Assembly (NCBI GenBank): GCA_002423465.1
Contig: DIWG01000019.1
Coordinates: forward strand, 814 to 36,654
Source: Syntrophaceae bacterium UBA6112
Lineage (GTDB): Bacteria > Desulfobacterota > Syntrophia > Syntrophales > UBA5619
Direction: 5' to 3'
DNA: 35,841 nt
The position numbers and the translations under genes are program-made. The notes under the pieces are model-generated. The model made no database searches and was not told the origin of the DNA. It saw nothing but the letters and a program-made list of their open reading frames with translations. This document shows, one piece after another, positions 1-8,750 of this stretch; the first letter of the stretch is position 1; every line of letters starts with the position of its first letter.

Positions 1-140
1 GTTTTGCCGGTGCCCGGTTCGCCTTTCAGCAGCAGCGGCATCTCCAAAGCCATCGAAACATTAACGATCTTGGCCAGTTCATCATCGAGGACATACTTCG
101 CTCCCCCTTGGAAACGGGCAGGTTGGCTTGCGGGATTCAT
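1..140 (-). CDS. AAA/MoxR-type ATPase, N-terminal fragment
   Basis: Only the first 46 codons lie in the window; the gene runs off the left edge. The translation ends in GEPGTGK (residues 40-46), a Walker A P-loop, preceded by the hydrophobic run MPLLLK that is typical of MoxR/CoxD-like AAA ATPases, which act as chaperones remodelling or inserting cofactors into partner proteins. The ATG at 138-140 has a strong ribosome site (AAGGAGGA, about five bases upstream), which fixes the start. It is divergent from the stress-protein gene at 333. The subfamily cannot be settled from this fragment. Confidence 0.75.
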   Translation of the reverse strand, partial: MNPASQPARFQGGAKYVLDDELAKIVNVSMALEMPLLLKGEPGTGK

Positions 141-255
141 CCATTCCTCCTTGTTGGATATCCAAGCGCATTCTTAGCCAAATTTCCCGAAATTTTCCAC
201 TGCTATTATTATATTTGAGGCAATGCGAGAGTCAAGAGCAGTCGCTAACCTTTCC

Positions 256-284
256 TTGACGTATCATACCGATTCTCTTATACT
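256..284 (+). promoter_or_regulatory. Sigma-70-type promoter of the universal stress gene
   Basis: TTGACG at 256-261 and TATACT at 279-284 are separated by exactly 17 bases, each box one mismatch from the bacterial vegetative consensus. Transcription would begin near 291, leaving a leader of about 40 bases that carries the GGAGGG ribosome site of the gene at 333. Confidence 0.6.
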
Positions 285-332
285 CAATTTACCTGATGAA
301 GATATCGCGAAAAGAGAACGGAGGGTGAAGAG

Positions 333-827
333 ATGATACCGCATGTGAAAAAAATACTTTACGCAACCGACCTTAGCAAGAATTCCATCTATGCTTTCTA
401 CTACGCTGTAGACATGGCTAAAAAGTACAATGCGGAGATTTGCATTTTACATGTCATTGAGCCCATTTATACAAGCGCCTACCGCAGCCACACGGATAAA
501 ATGCAGAATGAACAACACGAGGCATCCGTTACCGTAATCAAAAACCGTCTCCAGCAGTTCTGCAAAAAACTGGAGGAAAAAAAGAATTTGGCTTGCGTGG
601 CCCTCGTTGCTAAGATCTTTGTCCAGACCGGCGCTCCCGCCCAGGAGATCTTGAAAGCGGTGGATCAGGAAGAGTGTGATTTGATTGTCCTCGGAAATCA
701 TGGAAAAGGATTCCTGGAGCAGGCACTCCTGGGCAGCGTATCGCGCTCCGTTATGGATCAGGCGAAAAAACCCGTTTTCCTCATCCCGCTGCCCTCTGAA
801 GAAATCTCGGTTTGGGATGAACTATGA
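333..827 (+). CDS. Universal stress protein (UspA family), ATP-binding type
   Basis: A 164-residue single-domain universal stress protein, a usual length for the family. Visible signatures are the N-terminal strand KKILYATDLS with its conserved Asp13, and the nucleotide loop G121-x2-G124-x9-G134-S135 (GNHGKGFLEQALLGS), which marks the ATP-binding subgroup. Such cytoplasmic proteins act as dimers in stress and starvation responses; their exact biochemical role is mostly unknown. The ATG at 333 follows GGAGGG by about eight bases, and a good sigma-70 promoter lies upstream. The gene is monocistronic apart from the decayed WYL fragment downstream, which happens to continue in the same frame after the TGA stop. 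Confidence 0.93.
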   Translation: MIPHVKKILYATDLSKNSIYAFYYAVDMAKKYNAEICILHVIEPIYTSAYRSHTDKMQNEQHEASVTVIKNRLQQFCKKLEEKKNLACVALVAKIFVQTGAPAQEILKAVDQEECDLIVLGNHGKGFLEQALLGSVSRSVMDQAKKPVFLIPLPSEEISVWDEL

Positions 828-899
828 CCGGGGATTGAGAAGCGGCATGGCTTTCCATCCAGGGAGTCCGCCGGCAATTTTGAAGGCAACGGATTTTGG

Positions 900-1264
900 A
901 TTGCGACATATTTCAAAAAGATTCCGGAATCGCTGGAAAGAGTGCTGAAAACCAGCGCCGACGTCTGGTTTTCGACCAACCGCTCGACCGAGGTAACGGT
1001 CGAGATCAACAAATCCTTTGCCGGATACTTTCGACGGCGTCCAATCTTTCCAACGCAGATAATTATTGAGGAAAAACCAGAGCGTTCGCTCATGATCACC
1101 TTTCTGGTCGGGCGCTTTGATGAGATCAAAACGTTATCAAGATGTGGCTGCCGAACATAAGAATACCGCAACCAGAGTCTTTCAGGGAGCAATTTTCAGG
1201 GGAGATGAAGGATTGGCTGACATGGCAGGGATGTAATGACCCCGCTACAAGACGCAATCCGTAA
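900..1264 (+). pseudogene. Frameshifted C-terminal remnant of a WYL-domain transcriptional regulator
   Basis: Two overlapping reading frames together resemble the C-terminal part of WYL-domain regulators. The first (about 900-1158) reads FKKIPESLERVLKTS, then TEVTVEI, then PTQIIIEEKPERSLMITF, matching the family pattern of a P-x-Q strand followed by a 'SL.itF' strand. Near 1135 the match moves to another frame (1136-1264): IKMWLPNIRIPQPESFRE, the usual W-lp-i-v-eP-e-lre end. No HTH or N-terminal WYL half is present, so this is a truncated, frameshifted relic. It ends overlapping the flavodoxin start. The 5' boundary is uncertain, and the family call rests on motif memory only. Confidence 0.5.
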
Positions 1265-1721
1265 TATGACGTGCATACTCGTTGTTTACCATTCCCAGAC
1301 CGGACGCACGGAGAAAATGGCAAAAGCCGTCGCTGACGGCGCAAAGGCGATCGAACACACGGAAGTCATCCTGAAGAAAGCCGGTGAAACAACCCTCGAT
1401 GATCTTCTGGCTTGCAGCGGCCTGGCGATCGGGACGCCGGAAAACTTCGGCTATATGTCCGGCATGGTCAAGGATTTCTTTGACCGAACTTACAACGGGG
1501 CTCAGGATAAGGTCTTCCGCAAGCCTTACGTCGTCTTCATCAGCGCGGGAAACGATGGGTCCGGCGCGCTTCGCGCCATTGAGCGCATCGCCCTGGGTTA
1601 TAAATTCAAAAGGGTGTTCACCCCCGTCATCGCCAAGGGAGATATCACGGAAGCAATCCTGGAACAGTGCCGTGAACTGGGAGGGACGCTGGCCGGAGGA
1701 TGCGAGATGGGGATATACTGA
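1236..1721 (+). CDS. Flavodoxin-like FMN-binding protein / NAD(P)H-dependent flavoprotein
   Basis: A 161-residue flavodoxin-fold protein. The first beta strand (CILVVYH) runs into the FMN phosphate loop SQTGRT (residues 20-25), and the second flavin-contact region TPENFGYMSGMVKDFFD fits flavodoxin/WrbA-like folds. It probably shuttles electrons or reduces a small substrate in the cytoplasm; the partner is unknown. The start is ambiguous: ATG 1236 is used here, but ATG 1266 (MTCILVVYHS) puts the first strand at the N-terminus as is usual. Neither has a strong ribosome site; the preceding WYL relic ends at 1264, two bases before the second ATG. Confidence 0.85.
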   Translation: MTPLQDAIRNMTCILVVYHSQTGRTEKMAKAVADGAKAIEHTEVILKKAGETTLDDLLACSGLAIGTPENFGYMSGMVKDFFDRTYNGAQDKVFRKPYVVFISAGNDGSGALRAIERIALGYKFKRVFTPVIAKGDITEAILEQCRELGGTLAGGCEMGIY

Positions 1722-1802
1722 TTGTAAAGTTGGGGTGAGCGCCATCGGTTTCTGATTGAAATGTTGTGCGAATTAGGAAAATAAGGGAACCAACATTAGG
1801 AG

Positions 1803-1821
1803 GAAGGCTTCCGCAGCCTTC
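1803..1821. repeat. Small inverted repeat between convergent genes
   Basis: GAAGGCT (1803-1809), a five-base loop, then AGCCTTC (1815-1821) form a perfect 7-bp hairpin between the convergent flavodoxin and HD-GYP genes. No run of T follows on either strand, so a role as an intrinsic terminator is only possible. Confidence 0.35.
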
Positions 1822-1842
1822 ACCATAACGGGGAAGGGTCTG

Positions 1843-2925
1843 CTATACGTACCCCATTTGTCGTCCGAATCTGTCAAACTCCTCTTCCAGGGCTAAAAAA
1901 GCCACCACCAGGGCTGGATCGAATTGGGTACCGCTGCCGTCTTCAATGAGCTCACGACTCCGATCGCGTGAAAACGCCCCTTTGTAACAGCGGTTGGACC
2001 GCAGGGCATCGTACACATCGGCGATGGCCATGATGCGGGCGGCCAGAGGGATATCCTCGCCTTTCAGGCCGTCGGGGTAGCCCGTTCCGTCCCAGCGTTC
2101 ATGGTGGTTCCGCGCAATGGTGATCCCCATGTTGATAAAAGCGTTCTTCTTGTACACCTGCTGGACGGCCGCCATCGTGTTCGCGCCCACGTGTGCGTGC
2201 TTTTTCATCATGGCAAATTCCTCCTCGGTGAGCTTGCCGGACTTCAACAGGACATAATCGGGGCTGGCGACCTTGCCGATGTCGTGCAGCGGGCTGGCGT
2301 TAAAGATGTTGTGGATGAATGCGGCATCAATGACGCTGTTGTATGGCTCCTGTTGACTGAGTTTTTCCGCAAGCATCTTGCAGTAGATCTGCACCCGTTC
2401 AAGATGCTCGCCGGTTTCCTTGTCCCTTGATTCCGATAGTTTAGACAGGGCAAATATCGTCGATATCTGTGAATCGGAAATTTCCTTGACCTGTTCTTGC
2501 ACGAGGTCTTCCAGGTGCGCCTGATACCGTCGCAGCTTCAGGTGTGTCTCAACCCGGGCCTCCACCTCATCAAACTGAAACGGCTTGGTTACATAATCGA
2601 CGCCGCCGCTGCCGAAGGCTTTCACCTTGTCCAGCGTTTCGGTCAGCGCGCTGATGAAAATGATGGGGATGTCGTGGAACCTTTTATCCTGCTTCAACTT
2701 TTGGCATACTTCGAAGCCGTTCATCCCCGGCATCGTGATGTCGAGAAGGATCAAATCGGGAGCCTCATGCTCCACAGCCTTAAGCGCCAGCTTCCCGCTG
2801 GGGACGGGCCGTACCCGGTAGCCCTTTTCCTTGAGCATGCCGGTGAGAAGGGTCAGATTGGCGGGCACATCGTCCACCACGAGGATATTGCCGCGGATTG
2901 GATCGGTTTTGCTTACATTCGCCAT
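1843..2925 (-). CDS. Response regulator with HD-GYP c-di-GMP phosphodiesterase output (RpfG-like)
   Basis: A 360-residue two-domain protein. Residues 13-130 are a receiver domain with the acidic pair D18-D19, phosphoacceptor D62 (LILLDITMPGMNG) and conserved K114. A helical linker leads to an HD-GYP domain with H214-D215 (LHDIGK), HHE at 274-276 and GYP at 282-284 (DGTGYPDG), so the metal site looks intact. Family members hydrolyse cyclic di-GMP. It starts three bases after the stop of the hybrid kinase gene, so the two are co-transcribed and almost certainly partners: the kinase would phosphorylate D62 and so control c-di-GMP breakdown. Confidence 0.93.
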   Translation of the reverse strand: MANVSKTDPIRGNILVVDDVPANLTLLTGMLKEKGYRVRPVPSGKLALKAVEHEAPDLILLDITMPGMNGFEVCQKLKQDKRFHDIPIIFISALTETLDKVKAFGSGGVDYVTKPFQFDEVEARVETHLKLRRYQAHLEDLVQEQVKEISDSQISTIFALSKLSESRDKETGEHLERVQIYCKMLAEKLSQQEPYNSVIDAAFIHNIFNASPLHDIGKVASPDYVLLKSGKLTEEEFAMMKKHAHVGANTMAAVQQVYKKNAFINMGITIARNHHERWDGTGYPDGLKGEDIPLAARIMAIADVYDALRSNRCYKGAFSRDRSRELIEDGSGTQFDPALVVAFLALEEEFDRFGRQMGYV

Positions 2926-2928
2926 GGG

Positions 2929-5900
2929 TCATTCTCCTGGAGAAAAAAGCTCGATCAATGCATCGTATTCATACCGGGCGGCCATTTCCTGCATCCGCTG
3001 CGCGAGGGACGGTTGGTCCGTGACCAATTGTCCGGCAATCTGGTTCAGCAGGTCGAGGTCGGCGCCCTCCACGGCATCGCGTATGCGGCCGACAAGGTTC
3101 GGGGGCAACGCGGCAACGGTCTTGCGCATCAGAGTCATATCATCCGCTGCTTCTAAAGCCTTTTCAACGCCGTCGGCTTCCTCATATAGGTACTCCACCC
3201 CAGTCAACCGGCCGATGGTTTCAAAAAGTTCCGCATCCTTGAATGGTTTCGAGAGGTAGCCGTCAGCGCCGGCGGCCAAGATCCGCTGTTTGTCATCCTC
3301 GAAGGCGCTGGCCGTCACGGCAACGATGGCCGTATCCTTGATGGCGGGTGATTCCTTGATTTTACGTGTTGCATCGTAGCCGTCCATGACAGGCATGGTC
3401 ATGTCCATGAGAACCACCCGCGGCTTCCATTCATGGACCATGCGCAACGCTTCCGCCCCGTTGACGGCTTCCCGTGTTGTAAAACCTATGACTCCGAGCA
3501 ATTGCGACAGAAGCTGACGATTCGTTTCCCTGTCGTCGGCTATCAGAACCCGGATCTCGCTTTGCCCGGGGCTCAAGCGGAGCACGCGTCTTTTTACCTC
3601 TTGCATCGGTGCATGCTCCTCCACTCCTTCCTGAACCGGGATTACGAAGCGGAATGTGGTCCCTTTGCCGGGTGTGCTGGTCACCGCGATAGAGCCCCCC
3701 ATGATTTGGACGAATCCCCGGCTCAATGCCAGACCGAGTCCTGTCCCGCCGCTATTGAGCCCAGCCTTGGTTTGTTCGAATGCCTGGAACAAGCGACCGA
3801 TTTCCTCTTCGGCCATGCCGGGACCCGTATCTTCCACCTCGAACTTAAGATCCAACGTGTCCGCCTTTCCGGTTTTCGCGCAAATGCGCAAAGAAATGCC
3901 ACCCTCCGCGGTGAATTTCACCGCATTCCCCAAGAGGTTGATGAGGACTTGGCGGAGCTTCCCTGCATCCGTGATGACCCAGCGGGGGACATGTCCGACT
4001 TTCTCCATCAGGAACCGCAAGTTTTTGGCATCGGTCCTCACATGGAACATCCTTTCAAGGTCATTGAGGAGGGAATACAAGTCGAAGGTGCTCGGAACAA
4101 ATGTCGCTCTTCCCGCCTCGATCTTCGACATTTCAAGGATGTCGTTGATAAGAGACAGGAGGTGTTCGCCACTGCGGTTGATGATGTCGAGGTGTTCGCG
4201 CGATTTCAGTGAAAGATCCGGTTCTCGTTGCATAAGCTGGGCAAATCCGAGAATGGCGTTCATAGGTGTGCGGATCTCGTGAGACATATTCGCTAAAAAA
4301 ATGCTCTTGGACCGGTTCGCCGCATCGGCGGCATTCTTGCTCGCCTGCAGAGCCGCCTCAACCCGCTTGCGCTCGGTAATGTCTCTGGAAATGCCATTTA
4401 TCAAGGATGGTTTTCCGGTTTGATCCTTTTGGACAACGGCGTTGATTTCCATCCAAACCTTGCGTCCATCCTTGGCGATGTGCTCAGCCTCGATCAAAAC
4501 ACGGTCTGTTGTCGCGGCACCTCCAATTATTTTTCCAAAAGCGGTTCTGATGGATTCCTTTGTATCCGGAGAGAAAATATCGTCAAGAATCATCCCCACA
4601 GACTCTTCGCTGGAATAGCCGAGAATCGGCATAACTGAATGAGAGCAAAAGGAATAAGCCATTTTTTTTAAGTCAAAAGTCCAAACGATGTCGTTGCTAT
4701 TCTCGATTAAAAATCTGTATTTGTTTTCACTCTCCCGCAGCGCCTCTTCCTGCTTTTTGCGTTCAGAGATATTGCGGGTCACTCCAACGTAACCGGTCAG
4801 AATCCCTCCTTTATCCCGCATGGTGGTCATGGAAATCTCAACCCAAACCGTGGAACCGTCCTTGCGGTATTCCTCGATCTCTATGACAGCGGTCGGGTTA
4901 AGGCCCTTTTCGATGTCAGGGAGATGACGCATGTACTCGCTGACCAGGGCATTTAGTGATGCGGGGGTTACTGTTTCCGCTAATGTTTTCGCTTTGGCTT
5001 CTTCAGGTTCCAGTCCCCTCAATTTTCGAACCGCGGGGCTGTAGTAAGTGTAGCGCAGCTCGGTGTCGGTAGTCCAGATCACGTCGTTGCTGTTCTCGGC
5101 AAGCAATCGATATTTCTCCTCGCTCTCCCGAAGTGCCTTCTCCGTCCGCTTGCGCTCCGCGATATCTTCCACAATGACAATGTTGCGCCCGCGTGTTTCG
5201 AATATCTCCCGGGGATCCGATACCGTAATGTTCACCCAAATGACGGTGCCGTCCTTTGAGATGTATCTCTTTTCCAGGGTGTAATGATCAATTGTTCCGG
5301 CCAGCAACTGTTCCGCTTTGTCCTCATGCAGATGAAGATCATCCGGATGGGTAATCGCCTGAAAGGTCGTGTCCCGCATTTCCTCCTCTGTCCTCCCGAG
5401 GAGTTCGCACAGTCGCCGGTTGGCCGTGAGGAAGCGGCCCGTGAAATGCTCTATCTCAGCCACGCCCACCGCCGCCTGATCGAAAAAGGTGCGGTACCGC
5501 GCCTCGCTTTCCCGTAGCGCCTCTTCGGCCTGCTTGCGTTCGGTGATATTTTGAGCCACTCCGGTCATGCCGACAAACTGTCCGTTCTTGATTACCAGTG
5601 TAGAAAGAAAACTAAACCATTTGACCCGCCCCTCCGTGTCGACAACCCTGAACTCATGAATGCTTGACGGTTTGCGGGCTTCGGCCTGATGGATCATACT
5701 TTTCAGCACCCGCCGGCGGTCATCGGAATAGACAAAATCCAGGTACAGCCTGCCGATGATCTCTGCGGCAGTCTTGTATCCCAGCGCCTCGGCTGTAGCG
5801 TCGTTGGCATAAATGATAGTTCCGTTTACATCCACACGAAGCAGCAATGCTTGCGTTCCTTCGATGATGTTGCGCAGCCGGTCTTCGCTCTCCCGCAGGG

Positions 5901-7311
5901 CCTCCTCCGCCCTTTTGCGCTCGGAGATGTCCGTCGATAAGATGACGATACCGATGGGAACTCCCTTGTCGTCGCGCAGAAACGTGATGGTGTTTTCGAA
6001 GGGGATCAGGGAACCGCCCTTGTGATATGCGTCGAGTTCCAGGACGCGGACGTGATGGCTGGAAAAATCTGGTGCTTGCTCCTGTTCCAGATCCTCCTGG
6101 TAGGCCTTTACGGCAATCTGCAGCGACTCCGGGGTCATCAATTGATCCAGTGTTAGCGTCAGCGCCTCCTCCGGCGTGTACCCCATCAGGCGCTCGATCG
6201 AAGGGCTTATGTAGGTGCAGCGCAGGTTCATATCCAAGATCGAGACGACGTGGGGAATCGTGTTGAAGATCAGCCGGAGCTTCTCCTCGCTCTCCCGGAG
6301 TGCCTCCTCCGCCCTCTTGCGTTCGGCGATGTCGCGTATGACATAAACCATGCCGTAGAGCACGCCGTCCTCCTTCTTGAGGACGCTCCCATTCACCTCG
6401 TAGATGGACTTTGCCTCCTTGTTGAGAATCAGATGGTACTCCTTGGGCCCGAGCGGCTGCTCCATCATGAGGATCGTGTTTTGAACCGCCGCCTCGAGGT
6501 CCTCGGGGGCAACGAAGGAGAGTATATTTTGCCCGACGATGTCTTCTTTCGCATACCCGCTTACCTCAAGGCCCTTCTCATTGATATAAAGGATTTCGCC
6601 CTGGATATTCGTGCGGATCACGATGTCGGGGATGGCCGTGATGAGCTGCGTGGAGAACTCCTCGTTCTCCCGGAGGGTCTCGTTCTGCTGATCGATCTTT
6701 CGCGACTTTTCCCAACTGCTGAAGCGCAGCCGGTCCAGAAGGTAAACGAAGAGCGCCACGATCAGGATGGTGGCTAGGAGGTCGTTGAGGCTGTAGCGCA
6801 GCCGGAGGGTGTCGAATCGCATCCCGCTTGCCAATCCCACGGTGAAAAACAGAAGGAGAGATGCGGCGAGGATCGACCAGGCCACCCGCCGCGGGATCGG
6901 CACGAGGGCCATCAGGGTGAGCACGAAAAGATAGCCGCCCATGTACGCGGGATCGGCCTTGGTCAGACCGGTGATCACCCCCGTCGCGGCTTCGAGGTAA
7001 GCACTGAGGATGATGAGGAAGGTCAAGCTGTGCCGGTTAAAGCGCCTGAAGCTCTGCAGGATCAAGACCGTGAACCCGACAAGGGAGAGGCCGACCCTGA
7101 GTGCGACGATCAGCGGCTCGCCGGGATAAAGTTGGCGGTCGATTGGGATGTAAGGAAGCCAGGAGAAGGTGAATATCACGGCGGCGAAGAGGATGATCCT
7201 GCCGCACTGGTCGTTAAGTTCCTCATGAAATGTCTCCGGGTATTCAACATCCCCTTTTCTGGAAACGAAAGGACTGCGGAGGCGCTCCCAGATGAATTGC
7301 CGGACCTTCAT
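2929..7311 (-). CDS. Membrane-bound hybrid sensor histidine kinase with six PAS domains
   Basis: A 1460-residue sensor. About six N-terminal membrane helices (residues 30-215) are followed by six PAS domains (about 230-1000), most closed by a PAC-like ending ERKRAEEALRESE or a close variant. Then come a HisKA domain with H1011 (MSHEIRTPMN), an ATPase domain with the N box (LINLLGNAVKF) and G boxes (DTGPGM, GGTGLGLAL), and a receiver domain with D1303 (VLMDMTMPVMDG). The last 60 residues resemble the helical tail common in hybrid kinases but lack an obvious HPt histidine. ATG 7311 was chosen because GGGGAGGT lies about six bases upstream; a longer in-frame form up to 7377 has no such site. It forms an operon with the HD-GYP regulator. 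The ligand is unknown. Confidence 0.93.
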   Translation of the reverse strand: MKVRQFIWERLRSPFVSRKGDVEYPETFHEELNDQCGRIILFAAVIFTFSWLPYIPIDRQLYPGEPLIVALRVGLSLVGFTVLILQSFRRFNRHSLTFLIILSAYLEAATGVITGLTKADPAYMGGYLFVLTLMALVPIPRRVAWSILAASLLLFFTVGLASGMRFDTLRLRYSLNDLLATILIVALFVYLLDRLRFSSWEKSRKIDQQNETLRENEEFSTQLITAIPDIVIRTNIQGEILYINEKGLEVSGYAKEDIVGQNILSFVAPEDLEAAVQNTILMMEQPLGPKEYHLILNKEAKSIYEVNGSVLKKEDGVLYGMVYVIRDIAERKRAEEALRESEEKLRLIFNTIPHVVSILDMNLRCTYISPSIERLMGYTPEEALTLTLDQLMTPESLQIAVKAYQEDLEQEQAPDFSSHHVRVLELDAYHKGGSLIPFENTITFLRDDKGVPIGIVILSTDISERKRAEEALRESEDRLRNIIEGTQALLLRVDVNGTIIYANDATAEALGYKTAAEIIGRLYLDFVYSDDRRRVLKSMIHQAEARKPSSIHEFRVVDTEGRVKWFSFLSTLVIKNGQFVGMTGVAQNITERKQAEEALRESEARYRTFFDQAAVGVAEIEHFTGRFLTANRRLCELLGRTEEEMRDTTFQAITHPDDLHLHEDKAEQLLAGTIDHYTLEKRYISKDGTVIWVNITVSDPREIFETRGRNIVIVEDIAERKRTEKALRESEEKYRLLAENSNDVIWTTDTELRYTYYSPAVRKLRGLEPEEAKAKTLAETVTPASLNALVSEYMRHLPDIEKGLNPTAVIEIEEYRKDGSTVWVEISMTTMRDKGGILTGYVGVTRNISERKKQEEALRESENKYRFLIENSNDIVWTFDLKKMAYSFCSHSVMPILGYSSEESVGMILDDIFSPDTKESIRTAFGKIIGGAATTDRVLIEAEHIAKDGRKVWMEINAVVQKDQTGKPSLINGISRDITERKRVEAALQASKNAADAANRSKSIFLANMSHEIRTPMNAILGFAQLMQREPDLSLKSREHLDIINRSGEHLLSLINDILEMSKIEAGRATFVPSTFDLYSLLNDLERMFHVRTDAKNLRFLMEKVGHVPRWVITDAGKLRQVLINLLGNAVKFTAEGGISLRICAKTGKADTLDLKFEVEDTGPGMAEEEIGRLFQAFEQTKAGLNSGGTGLGLALSRGFVQIMGGSIAVTSTPGKGTTFRFVIPVQEGVEEHAPMQEVKRRVLRLSPGQSEIRVLIADDRETNRQLLSQLLGVIGFTTREAVNGAEALRMVHEWKPRVVLMDMTMPVMDGYDATRKIKESPAIKDTAIVAVTASAFEDDKQRILAAGADGYLSKPFKDAELFETIGRLTGVEYLYEEADGVEKALEAADDMTLMRKTVAALPPNLVGRIRDAVEGADLDLLNQIAGQLVTDQPSLAQRMQEMAARYEYDALIELFSPGE

Positions 7312-7342
7312 TATGACCTCCCCTGTGCGATGCGTGTCAAAC

Positions 7343-7377
7343 ATTATAAATTTAATAGGATTATTCCTGGAAGTCAA
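7343..7377 (-). promoter_or_regulatory. Candidate promoter of the hybrid kinase operon
   Basis: On the minus strand TTGACT (7372-7377) is followed after 17 bases by TAAATT (7349-7354); a perfect TATAAT lies at 7343-7348 but at 23-base spacing. Either gives a leader of some 25-30 bases ending in the strong ribosome site before 7311. The rest of the 7312-7701 gap shows no convincing gene. Confidence 0.45.
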
Positions 7378-7701
7378 CCTTGAGGTTAACGAACCGGAAC
7401 CATTCTGTGTGAAATAGGCTGAGTCGTGGTTTTTCCCGATGTTGCATGTTGTGGTTTTTCCCCCGCTTGCCGAATGGTTTCCCGGTTGTGTTGCTCACTC
7501 CAAATATTAACGTAATCTTGCATATTTCTTGCGTTTCATCAACTGAACATTGCAGGGAAGAAGCCCACGGGGAAAACCATCTCCGATATCGGAATGTCCG
7601 TATCAGATGTTCAAGTCTCAATTTATTCTGGTTTTCCGGATGCCGCGCCGGGGAAATTGTGATAGAGAAGATGCGGATGGACGAAACCCAGGAGGAGAGG
7701 T

Positions 7702-8526
7702 TTGATTTTTCTGCCGGAAGACCGGGAGATCTGCGAGGCGATTCTACAGTCGGCGCATGAGCGGGGCGACCCTGCCGGGTCCATCTCCGAGCTGATCGCG
7801 TGGACCGGGCTTCGCTTTATCGGCGCTCCCTATGAGGCGGAAACGCTGGGGCGGGAAGGAACGGAAGAGCTCATCATCAACCTGCGCGCCTTCGACTGCG
7901 TCACATTCATCGAAAACGTGATCGTCCTGGCGGGGCTGATCCGGGCCGGGAAGACCGCCTTTCAGGACTACGCCGCCGCCCTGGAGCGGATCCGCTACCG
8001 GGACGGACGCCGGAACGGTTACCCCTCCCGTCTCCACTACTTTACCGACTGGCTCCGGAACAACGGCCGCAAGGACATCGTCCGGGACATTACCGCCGAG
8101 ATCGGCGGCCGCCCCTTCCGGAAACCTTTCCATGCCCTCACGGATCGCCGGGGGGATCATCCGGCGCTGGAAAGCCCGGGTGTCTTCCGGAGAATGCGGA
8201 TCGTGGAGGCCGCCTGTTCCCGCCGGACGCTCCATTATATCCCGAAGATCAGCGTGAAAGAGATGGAAGGCCGTATCGAAGACGGCGATATCATCGCGAT
8301 CACGACGGATGCGGCCGGAATCGACGTCGTTCACACGGGGATCGCCGTCCGCATCCGCCGGGGGCTGCGTCTCCTCCATGCCTCGAGCCAAGCGGGGAAG
8401 GTTGTCCTGTCCGACGTCACCCTCTGCCGCTATCTCCGGGCGAGGCGCTCCCGGACGGGGATCATTGTCGGCCGGATGATCCGGAAGCCCGTCATCGGAC
8501 AAAGAATTGTGAAGGAGAACAGATGA
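7702..8526 (+). CDS. DUF1460 family protein (N-acetylmuramoyl-L-alanine amidase-like)
   Basis: A 274-residue protein of the DUF1460 family, which has an NlpC/P60-like papain fold and is described as N-acetylmuramoyl-L-alanine amidase-like. The probable catalytic Cys66 sits in FDCVTFIENV and the histidine H211 in VVHTGIAVR, both expected family positions. No signal peptide is evident from the chosen start. That start is a TTG at 7702, selected because AGGAGG lies six bases upstream; no good ATG is available in frame. Its stop overlaps the ATG of a 50-residue membrane protein (ATGA, 8523-8526), suggesting translational coupling. A role in peptidoglycan fragment turnover is likely but not proven by the sequence. 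Confidence 0.82.
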   Translation: MIFLPEDREICEAILQSAHERGDPAGSISELIAWTGLRFIGAPYEAETLGREGTEELIINLRAFDCVTFIENVIVLAGLIRAGKTAFQDYAAALERIRYRDGRRNGYPSRLHYFTDWLRNNGRKDIVRDITAEIGGRPFRKPFHALTDRRGDHPALESPGVFRRMRIVEAACSRRTLHYIPKISVKEMEGRIEDGDIIAITTDAAGIDVVHTGIAVRIRRGLRLLHASSQAGKVVLSDVTLCRYLRARRSRTGIIVGRMIRKPVIGQRIVKENR

Positions 8527-8675
8527 ACGACCAGACACCAAAAAGCCAGCCCCTCATCCCGAAGAACTATCACTATTTTGTCATGGCCGTGGCGATCGGC
8601 ATCATCATCGGTACGGTGGTTCCGCTCCTTCTCGAGTATTTCGGCATCATCGACTATGTCAAGAACTGGCCGTGA
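8523..8675 (+). CDS. Small single-span membrane protein (50 residues), coupled to the DUF1460 gene
   Basis: A 50-residue reading frame whose ATG overlaps the TGA of the DUF1460 gene and which has AAGGAG a few bases upstream. The N-terminal 17 residues are polar (MNDQTPKSQP start), residues 18-37 form one hydrophobic helix (AVAIGIIIGTVV), and the tail EYFGIIDYVKNWP is short and aromatic. The glycine-spaced helix (G26, G30) could mediate helix packing. I do not recognise a family. The overlap, ribosome site and clean membrane topology argue that it is translated; it may anchor or assist the amidase-like protein. Confidence 0.72.
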   Translation: MNDQTPKSQPLIPKNYHYFVMAVAIGIIIGTVVPLLLEYFGIIDYVKNWP

Positions 8676-8750
8676 TCTTTCGTCTGGCCGTTTTGATTGC
8701 GGGCCGGTTCGGGTGTCGGTTCGGTCGGCGACCCCCGATGGCCGGTTGTT

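Noticed and set aside
825..1158. Read-through of the stress-protein TGA (as a second selenoprotein) into the downstream in-frame sequence
   Set aside because: The stress protein is already full length at the TGA, the downstream sequence belongs to an unrelated family, and no cysteine is expected at that point.
7312..7377. N-terminal extension of the hybrid kinase by 22 residues
   Set aside because: The extension covers the candidate promoter, has no ribosome site, and ATG 7311 has an excellent one.
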